From NCBI GenBank assembly GCA_021404685.1, contig QWHC01000007.1:62001-126000 (forward strand): a DNA stretch of 64,000 nucleotides, in the 5' to 3' direction. The DNA comes from Chloroflexi bacterium CFX4. GTDB lineage: Bacteria > Chloroflexota > Anaerolineae > Aggregatilineales > UBA2796. Positions within the stretch are counted from its first letter, which is position 1; every line of letters begins with the position of its first letter. The notes under the pieces are model-generated. The model saw only the letters and a program-made list of their open reading frames with translations. It was not told the origin of the DNA and searched no databases. A program made the translations under genes and the position numbers. Below, piece by piece: positions 7,757 to 16,800 of the stretch.

Positions 7757-8725
7757 TTATTTGCCCAGTTTGGCGCGGGCAGCGGCGCTTAGGGCAGGCA
7801 GCACCTTGAACAGATCGCCCACGATGCCATACTGCGCGATCTTGAAGATGGGCGCGTCAGGGTCTTTGTTGACGGCTACAATGATCTTTGAGGTACGCAT
7901 TCCCGCCTGATGCTGGATCGAGCCTGAGACGCCCGCCGCCACATAGAGCGTTGGGCTAACCACTTTGCCCGTCTGCCCAACTTGGTGCGCGTAAGGAATG
8001 TAGCCCGCGTCTACAGCGGCACGCGTAGCGCCAACAGCGCCGCCCAGCACCTCTGCCAACTCGCGGACAGGCGCAAAGCCTTCCGCGCTGCCAACGGCGC
8101 GCCCGCCCGTGATGATGATCGCGGCGTCGGTCAGGTTGACACTGCCACGCTGTTCCTCAAATGCCTCGACCTGAGTGGCGATTTGGTCAGCAGGTATGGC
8201 AGGCGCAACAGCGATGACCTCACCGCTGCGGCTGGCATCCGCCGCTGGCAGCGCAAAGGCGCGGCTGCGAAGCGTGACGAAGGCGGTGCGGCTGGTCGAG
8301 GCGACTTCGCTCAGCACCTTGCCAGCATAGGCAGGGCGCACGGCTTTGATCGAGTCACCCTCAGCGCTCAGCTCGGTCACATCCGAGAGCAGGCTGCTCT
8401 CGCTATCGGCGGCTGCGGCTGCCAGCAGTTCGCGCCCGCGTGTGGTTGCACCGCTCAACACGGCACGCGGCGCATGGTCGCTCACCAGTTTGGTAAGCAG
8501 CGCGGCATACGGCTCTAGGCGGAAATCTGCCAATGAGGGATCATCACACAGGATGACTTTGTGCGCGCCATAGTGAAAGGCGAGCGTTGCCAGATTGCCC
8601 ACACCGCTGCCAAAGACCAACGCCGTGATCTCGCCCTCAAGCGTCTTGGCGGCGCTGATTGCTTCCCAAGCCGCAGGCAGTGCCTTGCCGCGAAAATGGT
8701 CAATCCATACAAAAATGCCACTCAT
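7757..8725 (-). CDS. etfA: Electron transfer flavoprotein alpha subunit
   Basis: FAD-carrying subunit of the heterodimeric ETF, which takes electrons from acyl-CoA dehydrogenases and passes them to ETF:quinone oxidoreductase. The C-terminal half has the ETF-alpha FAD motifs: [40 protein letters not shown] and [11 protein letters not shown]. The length of 322 residues is normal. A longer in-frame ORF reaches 8803, but the ATG at 8725 begins the proper N terminus ([10 protein letters not shown]) and overlaps the etfB stop as ATGA, so it is the true start. Two acyl-CoA dehydrogenases about 31 kb away are natural electron donors. Confidence 0.95.
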   Translation of the reverse strand: MSGIFVWIDHFRGKALPAAWEAISAAKTLEGEITALVFGSGVGNLATLAFHYGAHKVILCDDPSLADFRLEPYAALLTKLVSDHAPRAVLSGATTRGRELLAAAAADSESSLLSDVTELSAEGDSIKAVRPAYAGKVLSEVASTSRTAFVTLRSRAFALPAADASRSGEVIAVAPAIPADQIATQVEAFEEQRGSVNLTDAAIIITGGRAVGSAEGFAPVRELAEVLGGAVGATRAAVDAGYIPYAHQVGQTGKVVSPTLYVAAGVSGSIQHQAGMRTSKIIVAVNKDPDAPIFKIAQYGIVGDLFKVLPALSAAARAKLGK

Positions 8726-9501
8726 AGCGCCTTTTCCTCCAAGAGCTTGGCGATTAGCTTCTCTGCTTTCTCTTGATCGGTTGCCCCTTCGATAATCTCG
8801 CAATTGCCGCCCCGCACGGGCAAGTTTCGGAAGCCAACCACCTTGACAGCAGGCGCAGCGTTGTTCACGCCCAGATCGGCAGCCGTCCAGACGGGAATAT
8901 TCGCCTTAGAGGCTTTACGAATGCCGATGAATGATGGCGATTTTGGCTCGTTGATGTCTTTCAGCACGCTGATGACAGCCGGCAAGCGCGTGCTGACGAT
9001 CTGCTTACCTTCCTCAACCATGCGCTCGACCTTGAGCGTCTTGGCGGCAAAGTCAATCGCCACAATTTTGGAGACGGCGCCAACCGCGTTCCAGCCGAGT
9101 TTGCGCGCCAGCATGTAAATATGCGCGTCGCTGTTAGAGTCGACAAATTCTTTGCCAAAGATAGCGAGCGAAACATCGCCCAGTTTGCGGATAGCGGCGG
9201 CGGCAAGCGTTGCAAAAGTCAGCGCATCGTGTTCGGCATCCGCCGCGATGCGAATCGCCTCATCCATGCCGATGGCAAGCGCTTGCTTCAAGGCGTCGTT
9301 GTGAGTCTCTGCGCCAATGCTCAGCACGGTTGCCTTGCCCTTGTGCGCGTCGCGCAGCAGCACCGCCTCTGTAACGCTATATTCATCCCAAGGATTCAGC
9401 ACAAGCTGCGCTGTTCCCCAAGTCACCGCGCCATCTGCACCGACCTCAACCTTCGCGGCAGTATCGGGCGTGTTGCGCGTAAAAACAACAATGTGCGACA
9501 A
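8722..9501 (-). CDS. etfB: Electron transfer flavoprotein beta subunit
   Basis: AMP-binding subunit of ETF. The family patterns are present: VLNPWDEYSVTEAVLLRD near residues 36-53, then KATVLSIG, AIGMDEAIRI, FGKEFVDSNSDAHIYM, and the C-terminal recognition-loop region with SPSFIGIRKASK. The 259 residues are standard for ETF-beta. The start is TTG at 9501; GGAGGG ten bases upstream decides this unusual codon. The gene is translationally coupled to etfA by an ATGA overlap. Its promoter appears to lie about 100 bases upstream. Confidence 0.95.
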   Translation of the reverse strand: MSHIVVFTRNTPDTAAKVEVGADGAVTWGTAQLVLNPWDEYSVTEAVLLRDAHKGKATVLSIGAETHNDALKQALAIGMDEAIRIAADAEHDALTFATLAAAAIRKLGDVSLAIFGKEFVDSNSDAHIYMLARKLGWNAVGAVSKIVAIDFAAKTLKVERMVEEGKQIVSTRLPAVISVLKDINEPKSPSFIGIRKASKANIPVWTAADLGVNNAAPAVKVVGFRNLPVRGGNCEIIEGATDQEKAEKLIAKLLEEKAL

Positions 9502-9604
9502 AGTTTACGTACCCTCCAAACTTTCTTCGGAAGGGCTGCCTTGCGCGCCCATTTAGGGATACCCGCCGTGAGCAGCCACTTCGCTATTCTTTAATTGTTA
9601 GCCT

Positions 9605-9632
9605 ATTGTAGCGCGCTGCGATAGAATGTCGA
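9605..9632 (-). promoter_or_regulatory. Probable etfBA promoter
   Basis: On the minus strand TCGACA (9627-9632) and TACAAT (9605-9610) are spaced by 16 bases, each one base off consensus. A possible opposing TAGAAT at 9622-9627 could serve the PrsW gene, which would make overlapping divergent promoters; that second assignment has no -35 support. Confidence 0.5.
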
Positions 9633-9700
9633 GGTATGCGCCTTCGGAGAGCGCCAAGCGATAACACAAAACCTTATGAAGCACGCCTTTAGGTAACTGC

Positions 9701-11563
9701 ATGACGCCTGAAACCCTGATCAATGCGGCAATTTCGATTGGTGCGCCGCTGATGTTCATCTTCTTCATCTACACCTCGAACACCTATGGCGACGGAAAAT
9801 TCGTCTCCACCGTGCTGACGAACCTGCTGTGGGGCTTGATTGGCGCGTTCGCCATCGCCTATGTGGTCAATATCTATGTGGCGTTGCCGTTGGTTAATTC
9901 GGTGGAGGTCGTGCGCGGCATCACTGCGCCGATCACAGAAGAAATTGCCAAGGCACTGTTCATGGTCTACCTGATCTGGCAGCCGCGCTTCCGTAACATT
10001 GTGGAAGGTGCTATTTATGGCTTTGCCGCCGGCATCGGCTTTGCCATCGCGGAAAACCTATATTTCACAATTACCAATGCTGCCAGCATCACCGACATTC
10101 TGACTCGCGTCATCTCCACCACGTTGATGCACGCCACTGCCAGTTCGCTGGTCGGCACGATGTTAGGGCGCTATCGGCGCTCTAGCGAGAAAGGGCGAGC
10201 GTTCTATCCATTGGTTGGCTTTGTCCTTGCCATCGTGCTGCACGCCGCCTACAACAACAGCGAGACGATCTTGGGCAGCGGCGCGCATTTGCTGCTGATC
10301 GCTGTGATCGTTGGCGCTGCGGGTGCCTTTCTAACCTGGCGGCAAATTCAGCAGGGCTTGGGCGATGAGAAAAAGCGCTTTGACGAAACGCTCAACATGC
10401 GCGATGTGACCAGCGGCGAACGGCGCGCCGTCCAGCAGATGGGCACCGAGGCAATTGACGAGGTGTTCCGCGCCCTGACCGAGACATTCGGCAAGCGCCG
10501 CGCCGACCAAATGCGGCGGCTTTTGGTGGTGCAGGCGAATGTCGGCATCCTCAAAAGCAACCTGAACACACCTGCCAGCGAACGCCTTCTGGCAGCATGG
10601 CGCACCGAAATTGATGAGCTGACCGCTGAGATGAGCCAGTTGCAGCGCAAGATCGGCACCATGGCGATGGTCTACTTTCGCGGCGTCTTTCTGGATGAAA
10701 AACAGGCGCTTTCAGAGAGCATTAATCAATCGCTGGCGGAATCCGAACACGCTGAAGTCCATCAGTTCGATACCCTGATGCTTGCGGCAACACGCGCTAA
10801 CACCTTTGAGCCTGCCGAACTGGAACGGCTGGCGACAATGCTGCGCCGTGCGCCGATCTTCCAAGATGTCTCGCTGGCGGATTTGGAGAACCTGAGCCGT
10901 TCCGTACGCGAGATCACTGCTGAAGATGGTGAGATCATCTTTGAGCAGGGCGTCAGTGGCGATACGCTCTATATGATCGAAGTCGGTGCTATTGCACTCT
11001 ACAAAGTGGACGAAAAAGGCGGTGAGCATTTGCTGCGCCTGTGCCGCGTGGGTGAAGTGGTTGGTGAATTGGCGCTGATTGACGGTTCGCCGCGTTCGGC
11101 GCGGGCGCGTGCCAAAGGCAATCTGTTGGCGCTAGAGGTGCAGCGCACGCACTTTAATATGTTCATTAAAAGCCGTCCACAAGTGGTGATTGCCATGCTG
11201 CGCTTCTTGGCAGAGCGCGTGCGTGATACGACCACTGCGCTAGAGGCAAGCGTGCATTGGGCGCGCCAAGTGGCAGCGGGCAAATATACAGAGGCGCGGG
11301 CGCTCAGTATGCTGACGCCACGCGAAGATATTGCCGTGGCAGGTGAGGCTGCCGTGCCTTCCGCTGAACCTGAGCGCGCCGTCTCGATGGATACGGCGGT
11401 GCAGTTACCAGTGGCGCTTGGTGGCGCCTTTGGCAGGGTAGCTGCCGCGCTTGAAAAACGCGAGAAGGCGTTAGCAGCGGCAGCTGAGGGGAAACATGAA
11501 GGCAGGACAGGTATTTGGGCGCGCTTTAGCAAGGACGCAGATGAATCAGGTGATGAGGCATGA
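9701..11563 (+). CDS. PrsW-type intramembrane metalloprotease fused to a cyclic-nucleotide-binding domain
   Basis: Multidomain membrane protein of 620 residues. Residues 1-215 form a PrsW/CPBP-like membrane protease with about seven hydrophobic segments and the expected polar residues: Glu80-Glu81 (ITEEIAK), Glu102 (EGAIYGF), Glu118-Asn119, His144 and His181 (LHAAYNN). A helical linker (about 220-375) follows, then a CRP/cNMP-binding beta-barrel (about 380-505) with FEQGVSGDTLYMI and GEVVGELALIDGSPRSARARA, in which Glu, Arg and Ala match the phosphate-binding cassette. The tail is low-complexity. PrsW proteases cleave anti-sigma factors at site 1; here proteolysis could be gated by a nucleotide ligand. 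The next gene, a lone cNMP-binding protein, overlaps it by ATGA. The domain fusion is seen directly; the regulatory model is inference. Confidence 0.85.
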   Translation: MTPETLINAAISIGAPLMFIFFIYTSNTYGDGKFVSTVLTNLLWGLIGAFAIAYVVNIYVALPLVNSVEVVRGITAPITEEIAKALFMVYLIWQPRFRNIVEGAIYGFAAGIGFAIAENLYFTITNAASITDILTRVISTTLMHATASSLVGTMLGRYRRSSEKGRAFYPLVGFVLAIVLHAAYNNSETILGSGAHLLLIAVIVGAAGAFLTWRQIQQGLGDEKKRFDETLNMRDVTSGERRAVQQMGTEAIDEVFRALTETFGKRRADQMRRLLVVQANVGILKSNLNTPASERLLAAWRTEIDELTAEMSQLQRKIGTMAMVYFRGVFLDEKQALSESINQSLAESEHAEVHQFDTLMLAATRANTFEPAELERLATMLRRAPIFQDVSLADLENLSRSVREITAEDGEIIFEQGVSGDTLYMIEVGAIALYKVDEKGGEHLLRLCRVGEVVGELALIDGSPRSARARAKGNLLALEVQRTHFNMFIKSRPQVVIAMLRFLAERVRDTTTALEASVHWARQVAAGKYTEARALSMLTPREDIAVAGEAAVPSAEPERAVSMDTAVQLPVALGGAFGRVAAALEKREKALAAAAEGKHEGRTGIWARFSKDADESGDEA

Positions 11564-12216
11564 TACAACGTTCCACACAAACCATACAAGCACAGCGCAT
11601 TGAGTTTAGGCAGCGTGTGGTGGCGCAATTACAGGCAGCACGCCTGTTCAAAGGCATTCCAACTAACGACCTTGAAGCGCTCATCGAGGTGATGGAGCCT
11701 AAAACTTTTGCCGAGGGCGAAATGCTCTTTCAAAAAGGCGATCCCGGCGATTCGATGTTCCTGATCCTGAGCGGTAGCGTCCGAATTTTCACGCAAGACG
11801 CCGATCAGAACGAGATCACACTCGCCTATCTAGAGCCAACGCGCATCTTTGGCGATTTCGTGATCTTTGATCAGAAACCGCGCTCTGCCTCTGCAATCAC
11901 TGTTGCGCCGACCGAATGCCTTGTGCTGTACCGCGATGCCTTCCTGAACTTTCTGCCACAGCATACCTTCGTTGGCATAGTGATGATGCGGAATGTTGCC
12001 GAACAGGTGCGCCAAGTCACCAGCTTCCTGAGCAAGGTGAACGGTACGCTTGACCAGCTCTCGCAAGGTGCCTTTGAGGAAGCACTTAGGCAGCTTACCG
12101 AGACAACCAGTGATGATGCCGCGCTGCAAACACTGGTCAACGCTTATGTGGAGATGATTCATACGGTTCGGCAGCGTGAGGCACGCCTGAGCCGCACCGA
12201 ATCACCCGATCCGTAG
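11560..12216 (+). CDS. Cyclic-nucleotide-binding domain protein
   Basis: 218-residue soluble protein with a cNMP-binding barrel at about 25-140, containing LFQKGDPGDSMFLILSG and the cassette-like region GDFVIFDQKPRSASAITV. The cassette differs from CRP: the usual FGE(L/I)AL is FGDFVIF, with Asp in place of the ribose-binding Glu, so ligand binding is uncertain. No helix-turn-helix is recognisable after the barrel; the last 70 residues are helical and acidic. It is therefore probably not a classical CRP transcription factor. The ATGA overlap with the PrsW fusion gene implies coordinated synthesis and perhaps a direct complex. Confidence 0.85.
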   Translation: MIQRSTQTIQAQRIEFRQRVVAQLQAARLFKGIPTNDLEALIEVMEPKTFAEGEMLFQKGDPGDSMFLILSGSVRIFTQDADQNEITLAYLEPTRIFGDFVIFDQKPRSASAITVAPTECLVLYRDAFLNFLPQHTFVGIVMMRNVAEQVRQVTSFLSKVNGTLDQLSQGAFEEALRQLTETTSDDAALQTLVNAYVEMIHTVRQREARLSRTESPDP

Positions 12217-12260
12217 AAAACAGGCTGTGTGATCTCGGTTAACCCAGCAAGATGTATTAC

Positions 12261-13124
12261 CTAAATCAGCGTTTTTGGTGAGGCAAGCGTCGCCTCATCC
12301 GTGATGATTATGTAGTCGCGCCCGCGAATATGCGTAACGGGATAATCATCGCCCGCAGCACCAAACAGCGCCAAACGCAGCACAGTATTTGCCCAGTCCA
12401 GATCGCCACCGTTACGGCAGTAGAGCCGCAAACGTGCCGCGCCTAGAATCTCGCGCATTCCAAGTGTATACGCCTCACGCGGGAAGCACGCCAAATTGCC
12501 GCCGATGTTGGCACGCACGGCGTTCATGGTCAGGGTGAAGGCGTTCAGGCGCACGCGCCGCGCCGAAAGCACCGCGATACCTTCCTCAGGCTCGTTAAAG
12601 GCAAGATGCCCGTGAATGCCAATGCCGCCATAGCAGGTGTGAATGCCACCCAGCGACTCGATCAGGCTTGGCAGCGTGGCAATGTTATCCTGATCGGGAA
12701 AGAGGCTGTGCGGCTGATTGTGTGCGCCGAAGCGTGCCCGCAGCGGCGCAAAGAACAAGCGCTCCATCGTGCCGCGGAAGCTCAAAGGATGCTCTGGCGG
12801 CAGCGCACAGCCATTTGCATCGCAGTACTCGTCCATAAAGAAGAACCAGCAATCTGATAAGGCAAGTTGCCGCGCCACGATTAGCTCAACCAGATAGGGA
12901 TAGGCGCCAACTGGACCTACAGGCAAAATCAGGCGCAGCGGCGTGTTTTGTGCGTTGGCGGCGGCAATTTCGGCGGCAATCGCCTCTGCCATGTGGCGGT
13001 GCAGCGCATCCAGATCAGGGCAGACGATCAGATGCGCGGCGGCGCGGCGGCGCACTTCTTCAGGCGACAGGCTGAGCAGATGGCGCACCTCAGCCTGTCG
13101 TTCAGCGGTGATAACAATGTCCAT
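12261..13124 (-). CDS. Glucosamine-6-phosphate deaminase/6-phosphogluconolactonase-like protein
   Basis: Member of the NagB/SugP isomerase fold. It has the phosphate-binding region LPVGPVGAYPYL in place of LGLGTGSTP, the FMDEY motif that holds the NagB catalytic Asp, and GIHGHLAFNEP corresponding to GxDGHIAFNEP. The Asp of GxDGH (Asp141 in E. coli NagB) is His here, so true deaminase activity is doubtful. The start was moved from 13157 to the ATG at 13124, because the upstream ATG lies inside a TATAAT box and an AGGAG lies 14 bases before the chosen codon. The protein is then 287 residues, close to the NagB length of 266. It stands alone, with no nagA or PTS gene near. Confidence 0.72.
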   Translation of the reverse strand: MDIVITAERQAEVRHLLSLSPEEVRRRAAAHLIVCPDLDALHRHMAEAIAAEIAAANAQNTPLRLILPVGPVGAYPYLVELIVARQLALSDCWFFFMDEYCDANGCALPPEHPLSFRGTMERLFFAPLRARFGAHNQPHSLFPDQDNIATLPSLIESLGGIHTCYGGIGIHGHLAFNEPEEGIAVLSARRVRLNAFTLTMNAVRANIGGNLACFPREAYTLGMREILGAARLRLYCRNGGDLDWANTVLRLALFGAAGDDYPVTHIRGRDYIIITDEATLASPKTLI

Positions 13125-13155
13125 AGCAAACGTGGAAACTCCTATCTTGCGCTCC

Positions 13156-13161
13156 ATTATA
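13156..13161 (-). promoter_or_regulatory. -10 box of the NagB-like gene
   Basis: A perfect TATAAT on the minus strand overlaps the first in-frame ATG of the ORF, which shows that translation must begin further downstream. No clear -35 hexamer is found 16-18 bases upstream. Confidence 0.5.
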
Positions 13162-13172
13162 CGGCGAGGCGC

Positions 13173-13201
13173 AAAAAACAGGCAGAGGCAGGTTGCCTCT
13201 G
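13173..13201 (-). terminator. Intrinsic terminator of the LysM lipoprotein gene
   Basis: On the minus strand CAGAGGCA-ACC-TGCCTCTG forms a perfect eight-base-pair stem with a three-base loop, followed by CCTG and six Us. This is a textbook rho-independent terminator, placed about 80 bases after the LysM stop and just before the NagB-like promoter. Confidence 0.85.
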
Positions 13202-13279
13202 TCTGCCCTTGTCGCCTATCCTAAACTATCTAAGGACATACTAGGTTATGTTATAGGAATTAGGGCAATGTCCGCCTTT

Positions 13280-14083
13280 TTAGGGCGCCGGTATCTTCAA
13301 TTGCTGCCCAACACGGATAAAATCACCTTCTAGGATGCCGTTTGCTTGCCGCAACTGCTGGACGGTGATGCCAAACTTGCGCGCAATGGCACCCAGCGTA
13401 TCGCCTGCCACCACAGTGTAGATGCGGTCGGTAAGCTGGATCGGTGTGGGCAGTGTTGACGGATCAACAACGGGTGCGGTTGCCTGTGCGGGCGGTGCTT
13501 CAGGGGCAGCGGGTGGCGGTGGCGCGCTGCCATCCACACGCGGCGCGCAGCCGGGAACACTCAGCACATCGCCGGGTTGCAGACGGTCAGGATTACCCTG
13601 CAACCACGGATTTGCCCGCAGGAAATCCTGATTGGTCAGGTTATACAGGCGTGCAATTTTGCTCAGCCATTCGCCGGGCTGCACGGTGTGCTGGCATGGG
13701 TTATCAGCGGGCAGTGCCGTTGGTGTGGGCGGCAGCGGTGGCGGCGCTTCTTCGGTGGGTGATTCGGGCGGCGGCTCGGTGGCTGCCTCTGGGAACATCT
13801 GGAAGGCGGTTGGGCTTGCCGCCGTCTGCGGCGGATCAGTCGGAATGGCGGTCGGCATTTCAGTGGGCGGGATGAAGCCTTCCGTTGGCAGCGGCGTGAT
13901 GAACAGGGTTGCCGTTGGTGTGAGGGTTGGTGTGGCGGTTGGCTCAGGCGTCACGACGGCAATATCTACGCTGGTGGGTTCAATATCGCGGCCGGCAGGC
14001 TGAAAACAGCCGACAGTCATCAGCACCAGCCCAATAACCAGCCAACGCACTAAGTGTGTATCGCGCAGCATTCTGGCAATCAT
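13280..14083 (-). CDS. LysM-domain lipoprotein
   Basis: Exported lipoprotein expected to bind peptidoglycan or related glycans. The lipobox LMTVGC lies near residue 25, followed by a Thr/Pro/Glu-rich linker of about 110 residues. Two LysM modules follow: one starting HTVQPGEWLSKIARLY and ending LSVPGC, the other starting YTVVAGDTLGAIARKFG and ending LKIPAP at the C terminus. The start was set at the ATG at 14083, because AGGAG lies eight bases upstream; the GTG at 14092 is too close to that site. The protein has 267 residues. It carries its own terminator and is probably monocistronic. No catalytic domain is present, so a scaffold role is likely. Confidence 0.88.
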   Translation of the reverse strand: MIARMLRDTHLVRWLVIGLVLMTVGCFQPAGRDIEPTSVDIAVVTPEPTATPTLTPTATLFITPLPTEGFIPPTEMPTAIPTDPPQTAASPTAFQMFPEAATEPPPESPTEEAPPPLPPTPTALPADNPCQHTVQPGEWLSKIARLYNLTNQDFLRANPWLQGNPDRLQPGDVLSVPGCAPRVDGSAPPPPAAPEAPPAQATAPVVDPSTLPTPIQLTDRIYTVVAGDTLGAIARKFGITVQQLRQANGILEGDFIRVGQQLKIPAP

Positions 14084-14149
14084 CGCCCGCACTCCTGATC
14101 AAACATAGCTACAGGATAGCGCGTTTAGCCGTTTTAGACAATATGCGCG

Positions 14150-15697
14150 TTAGGCACTCTGCGCTGCTAATACCCCCGCAGCCATGCGCTTGCTGCCTAG
14201 CATATACAGCCCAACTTCTTCTTCACTAACCGCATTCGGATCGGCGAAGTGTGCCACAAGCTGCCCATTATGCAGCACAAGCAGCCGATCCGAGAGGCGC
14301 ATCACCTCACCTAGATCAGCGCTGATCAGCAAGATTGCCATGCCTTGCGCCCTTGCTGCCACCAGTTCCGCGTGAATAAACTCAATCGCGCCAATGTCTA
14401 CGCCGCGTGTGGGCTGTGCCGCGATCAGCAGGCGCGGTGCTGCCGAAAGTTCACGCGCCAAGACCACCTTCTGCATGTTGCCGCCGCTGAGTGCGCCGAG
14501 CGGCATCTCTGGCGATTTTGCGACGATCTTAAAGCGTTCGATGAGCGCCTGTGCGTTCTGGCGAATGGCGCGTAGGTTCAGGCTGCCGCGCATGGTGTAG
14601 GGCAGCTTGTAGTAGCGATCCACGATCAGGTTTTCGGCGATGCTCAGGGCAGGCGCACAGCCATTCTTCAGCCGATCTTCGGGAATGTGCGCGACGCCCG
14701 CCTCACGCGCCGCACGCGGATCGCCATTTGGCAACGGCTGATCGCCCAGCAGCACGCTCCCGCTGCTGAAAGCGCGCAAGCCTGCCAACGCTTCGGCAAG
14801 CTCAGTTTGCCCGTTACCTTCCACACCTGCCACACCCAAAATTTCACCACGATGCAGCCTGAAGCTGATCTGATCGAGCGCCGCCTTGCCGCTTGGCAGC
14901 CGCAGACTCAGATCGCGCACGGTCAGCACGGGCGCACCGCGTTCAAGCGGCGGCTTCTGCACCGTCATGAATATCTCGCGCCCGACCATCAGGCGCGCTA
15001 GGCTGCGCTCGCTGCATTCGTTCGTCGGCAGCGTCTCGATCAGGCGTCCGTCGCGCAGCACCGAGACCTGATCGCTGACTGCCAGCACCTCGCGTAGCTT
15101 GTGCGAGATGAACAGCACTGTTTTGCCGCCTTCTGCCAGTTCACGCAGGGCGGCGAAAAGTTCGCGTGTTTCGCTCGGCGTCAGCACTGCGGTTGGTTCA
15201 TCAAGGATAAAGACTTCGGCACCGCGATAGAGCGCTTTGAGTATCTCGACGCGCTGTTTCATGCCAACCGGTATCTCGGAGACGCGCAATTCCGGGAAGA
15301 CCTGCAAGCCGTAACGCACAGCAAGCGCACGCATTTGCTCATTGGCAGTTTGGAAGTTCAGCACGCCATGCTGCGTCGGTTCAGCGTTCAATACCACATT
15401 CTGCGCCACAGTGAAAGATGGCACCAACATAAAGTTTTGATGCACCATGCCAATGCCGTTCCGAATGGCATCTTGTGGATTGTTGAAGTGGACAGGCGCC
15501 CCATTTAGCAGAATAGTGCCTTCGGTTGGGCGCTCCATGCCGTAGAGAATCTTCATCAGCGTGGATTTGCCGGCGCCGTTCTCGCCAATGATGGCGTGGA
15601 CTTGCCCTGCGGCGGCTGCCAACGAGATGTGATCGTTAGCGCGCACGCCGTTTGGGTAAACCTTTGTAATGTTGCGCGTCTCTAGGTGTGTTGGCAT
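14150..15697 (-). CDS. Double-domain ABC ATPase, sugar/nucleoside (RbsA/NupA-like) type
   Basis: 515-residue ABC ATPase with two fused nucleotide-binding domains. The first has Walker [10 protein letters not shown], Walker [14 protein letters not shown] and a normal switch region; the second has [14 protein letters not shown] in place of Walker A and signature [10 protein letters not shown], a degenerate second site typical of RbsA/MglA/NupA proteins. The N-terminal domain is closest to BMP/nucleoside-type importers ([14 protein letters not shown]). The ATG at 15697 follows the livM stop at once, so it is the last gene of the Liv-type operon. No matching nucleoside permease or BMP-family binding protein is present, so it may serve a distant permease or an alternative function with LivHM. 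This neighbourhood is unusual. Confidence 0.88.
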   Translation of the reverse strand: MPTHLETRNITKVYPNGVRANDHISLAAAAGQVHAIIGENGAGKSTLMKILYGMERPTEGTILLNGAPVHFNNPQDAIRNGIGMVHQNFMLVPSFTVAQNVVLNAEPTQHGVLNFQTANEQMRALAVRYGLQVFPELRVSEIPVGMKQRVEILKALYRGAEVFILDEPTAVLTPSETRELFAALRELAEGGKTVLFISHKLREVLAVSDQVSVLRDGRLIETLPTNECSERSLARLMVGREIFMTVQKPPLERGAPVLTVRDLSLRLPSGKAALDQISFRLHRGEILGVAGVEGNGQTELAEALAGLRAFSSGSVLLGDQPLPNGDPRAAREAGVAHIPEDRLKNGCAPALSIAENLIVDRYYKLPYTMRGSLNLRAIRQNAQALIERFKIVAKSPEMPLGALSGGNMQKVVLARELSAAPRLLIAAQPTRGVDIGAIEFIHAELVAARAQGMAILLISADLGEVMRLSDRLLVLHNGQLVAHFADPNAVSEEEVGLYMLGSKRMAAGVLAAQSA

Positions 15698-15701
15698 CAG
15701 T

Positions 15702-16793
15702 TTACGAGACCGATTTGAGCGCCTCTGCCTGTTTGGCAAGCCGTTCGGCGTGGCGCGCCCGCTGATTCAGACGCCAGCGCGTGAAAGTGCCAACAATGCC
15801 ATACGGAAAGACGATCACCACCAAGATGAAGATTGCGCCTAAGATGATCGGCAGAATGCGCCCAATATCCAGCACCACATCGCCAAGCGGAATCTGCACA
15901 TTTCGCAATTGCAATTCCAGCAGGCGCAAGCCCATCGCACCAACAGCAGGCCCTAGCAATGTGCCAGCACCGCCAATGATCGTCATCAGCAGCGGATTGA
16001 CGGTGTAGGCAGTGCCAAGCATTTCCGGTCCGACCTTCTTGTTCAGCAAGGTGAACAGAATGCCTGCTACGCCTGCCAAAATGCCCGCCAACACAATCGC
16101 CATCAGCTTGTAGGTCAGCGTATTGAAGCCGATAGTGCGCGCCCGATTTTCGTTCTCGCGGATGGCGAGCAGCACTGCGCCAGTTGGCGATTCCATCAGG
16201 CGGCGGATCAGGATGAAGGTGAAGACGAAGATCGCGGCGGCGATGTAGTAGAAAGTCAGCCGACTGCGCGTTGGATCAAACCATTCAGGCAAAGCAGCGA
16301 GCGTGAAGCCATCCTCACTGCCCGTATATTCATAGCGGCTGAGGAAGATATAGACCATCTCCGCAATGGCGAGTGTGAAAATGGCAAAATAGACGCCCTT
16401 CAAGCGCAGCGTTGCCACGCCGATCAGCAAACCAATGCCCGCACAGACCACCAAAGCGACCAGAATGCCGATCAGCAAGCCGCCGTCTGCCAGCTCTGGC
16501 GCACGCTGAAAAGCGCCCATCAGATAGCCCGCCAAGCCGAAAAAGAGCGCATGTCCGAACGAGATCACGCCTGTGAAGCCAAACAGAATGTTATAGCTCA
16601 TGGTCAGGATGCCGTAGATCAGCAGCTCGATCATGATGCCCTGCCAATAGACGGACAGTCCGCGCCGCGCTGTTGGATCGGTATTGGTCAGCACGCCGAC
16701 GAGGAACGGAAAGACGATCAGCAGGATGAAGGCGGCAATCAGCAGCCAGTTTTTGCCCACAGCGCGCCATTGAAAGCCTTTTTGTATGTGCAT
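15702..16793 (-). CDS. livM: Branched-chain amino acid ABC transporter permease LivM
   Basis: Inner-membrane permease of a Liv/urea-type importer (family BPD_transp_2), 363 residues with about nine to ten hydrophobic segments. The family motif is clear in SYNILFGFTGVISFGHALFF and in LLAIRENENRARTIGFNT (EAA-like loop). It forms the membrane channel with LivH, the gene just upstream (seven-base gap). The substrate range cannot be read from the permease; branched-chain amino acids, urea and short amides all use this type. It is the fifth gene of the operon SBP-livG-livF-livH-livM-ATPase. Confidence 0.92.
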   Translation of the reverse strand: MHIQKGFQWRAVGKNWLLIAAFILLIVFPFLVGVLTNTDPTARRGLSVYWQGIMIELLIYGILTMSYNILFGFTGVISFGHALFFGLAGYLMGAFQRAPELADGGLLIGILVALVVCAGIGLLIGVATLRLKGVYFAIFTLAIAEMVYIFLSRYEYTGSEDGFTLAALPEWFDPTRSRLTFYYIAAAIFVFTFILIRRLMESPTGAVLLAIRENENRARTIGFNTLTYKLMAIVLAGILAGVAGILFTLLNKKVGPEMLGTAYTVNPLLMTIIGGAGTLLGPAVGAMGLRLLELQLRNVQIPLGDVVLDIGRILPIILGAIFILVVIVFPYGIVGTFTRWRLNQRARHAERLAKQAEALKSVS

Positions 16794-16800
16794 GGCTCAC

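Noticed and set aside
13420-14003. Overlapping plus-strand frames opposite the LysM lipoprotein
   Set aside because: They arise from the Thr/Pro-rich linker codons read in reverse and show only Gly/Val low complexity.
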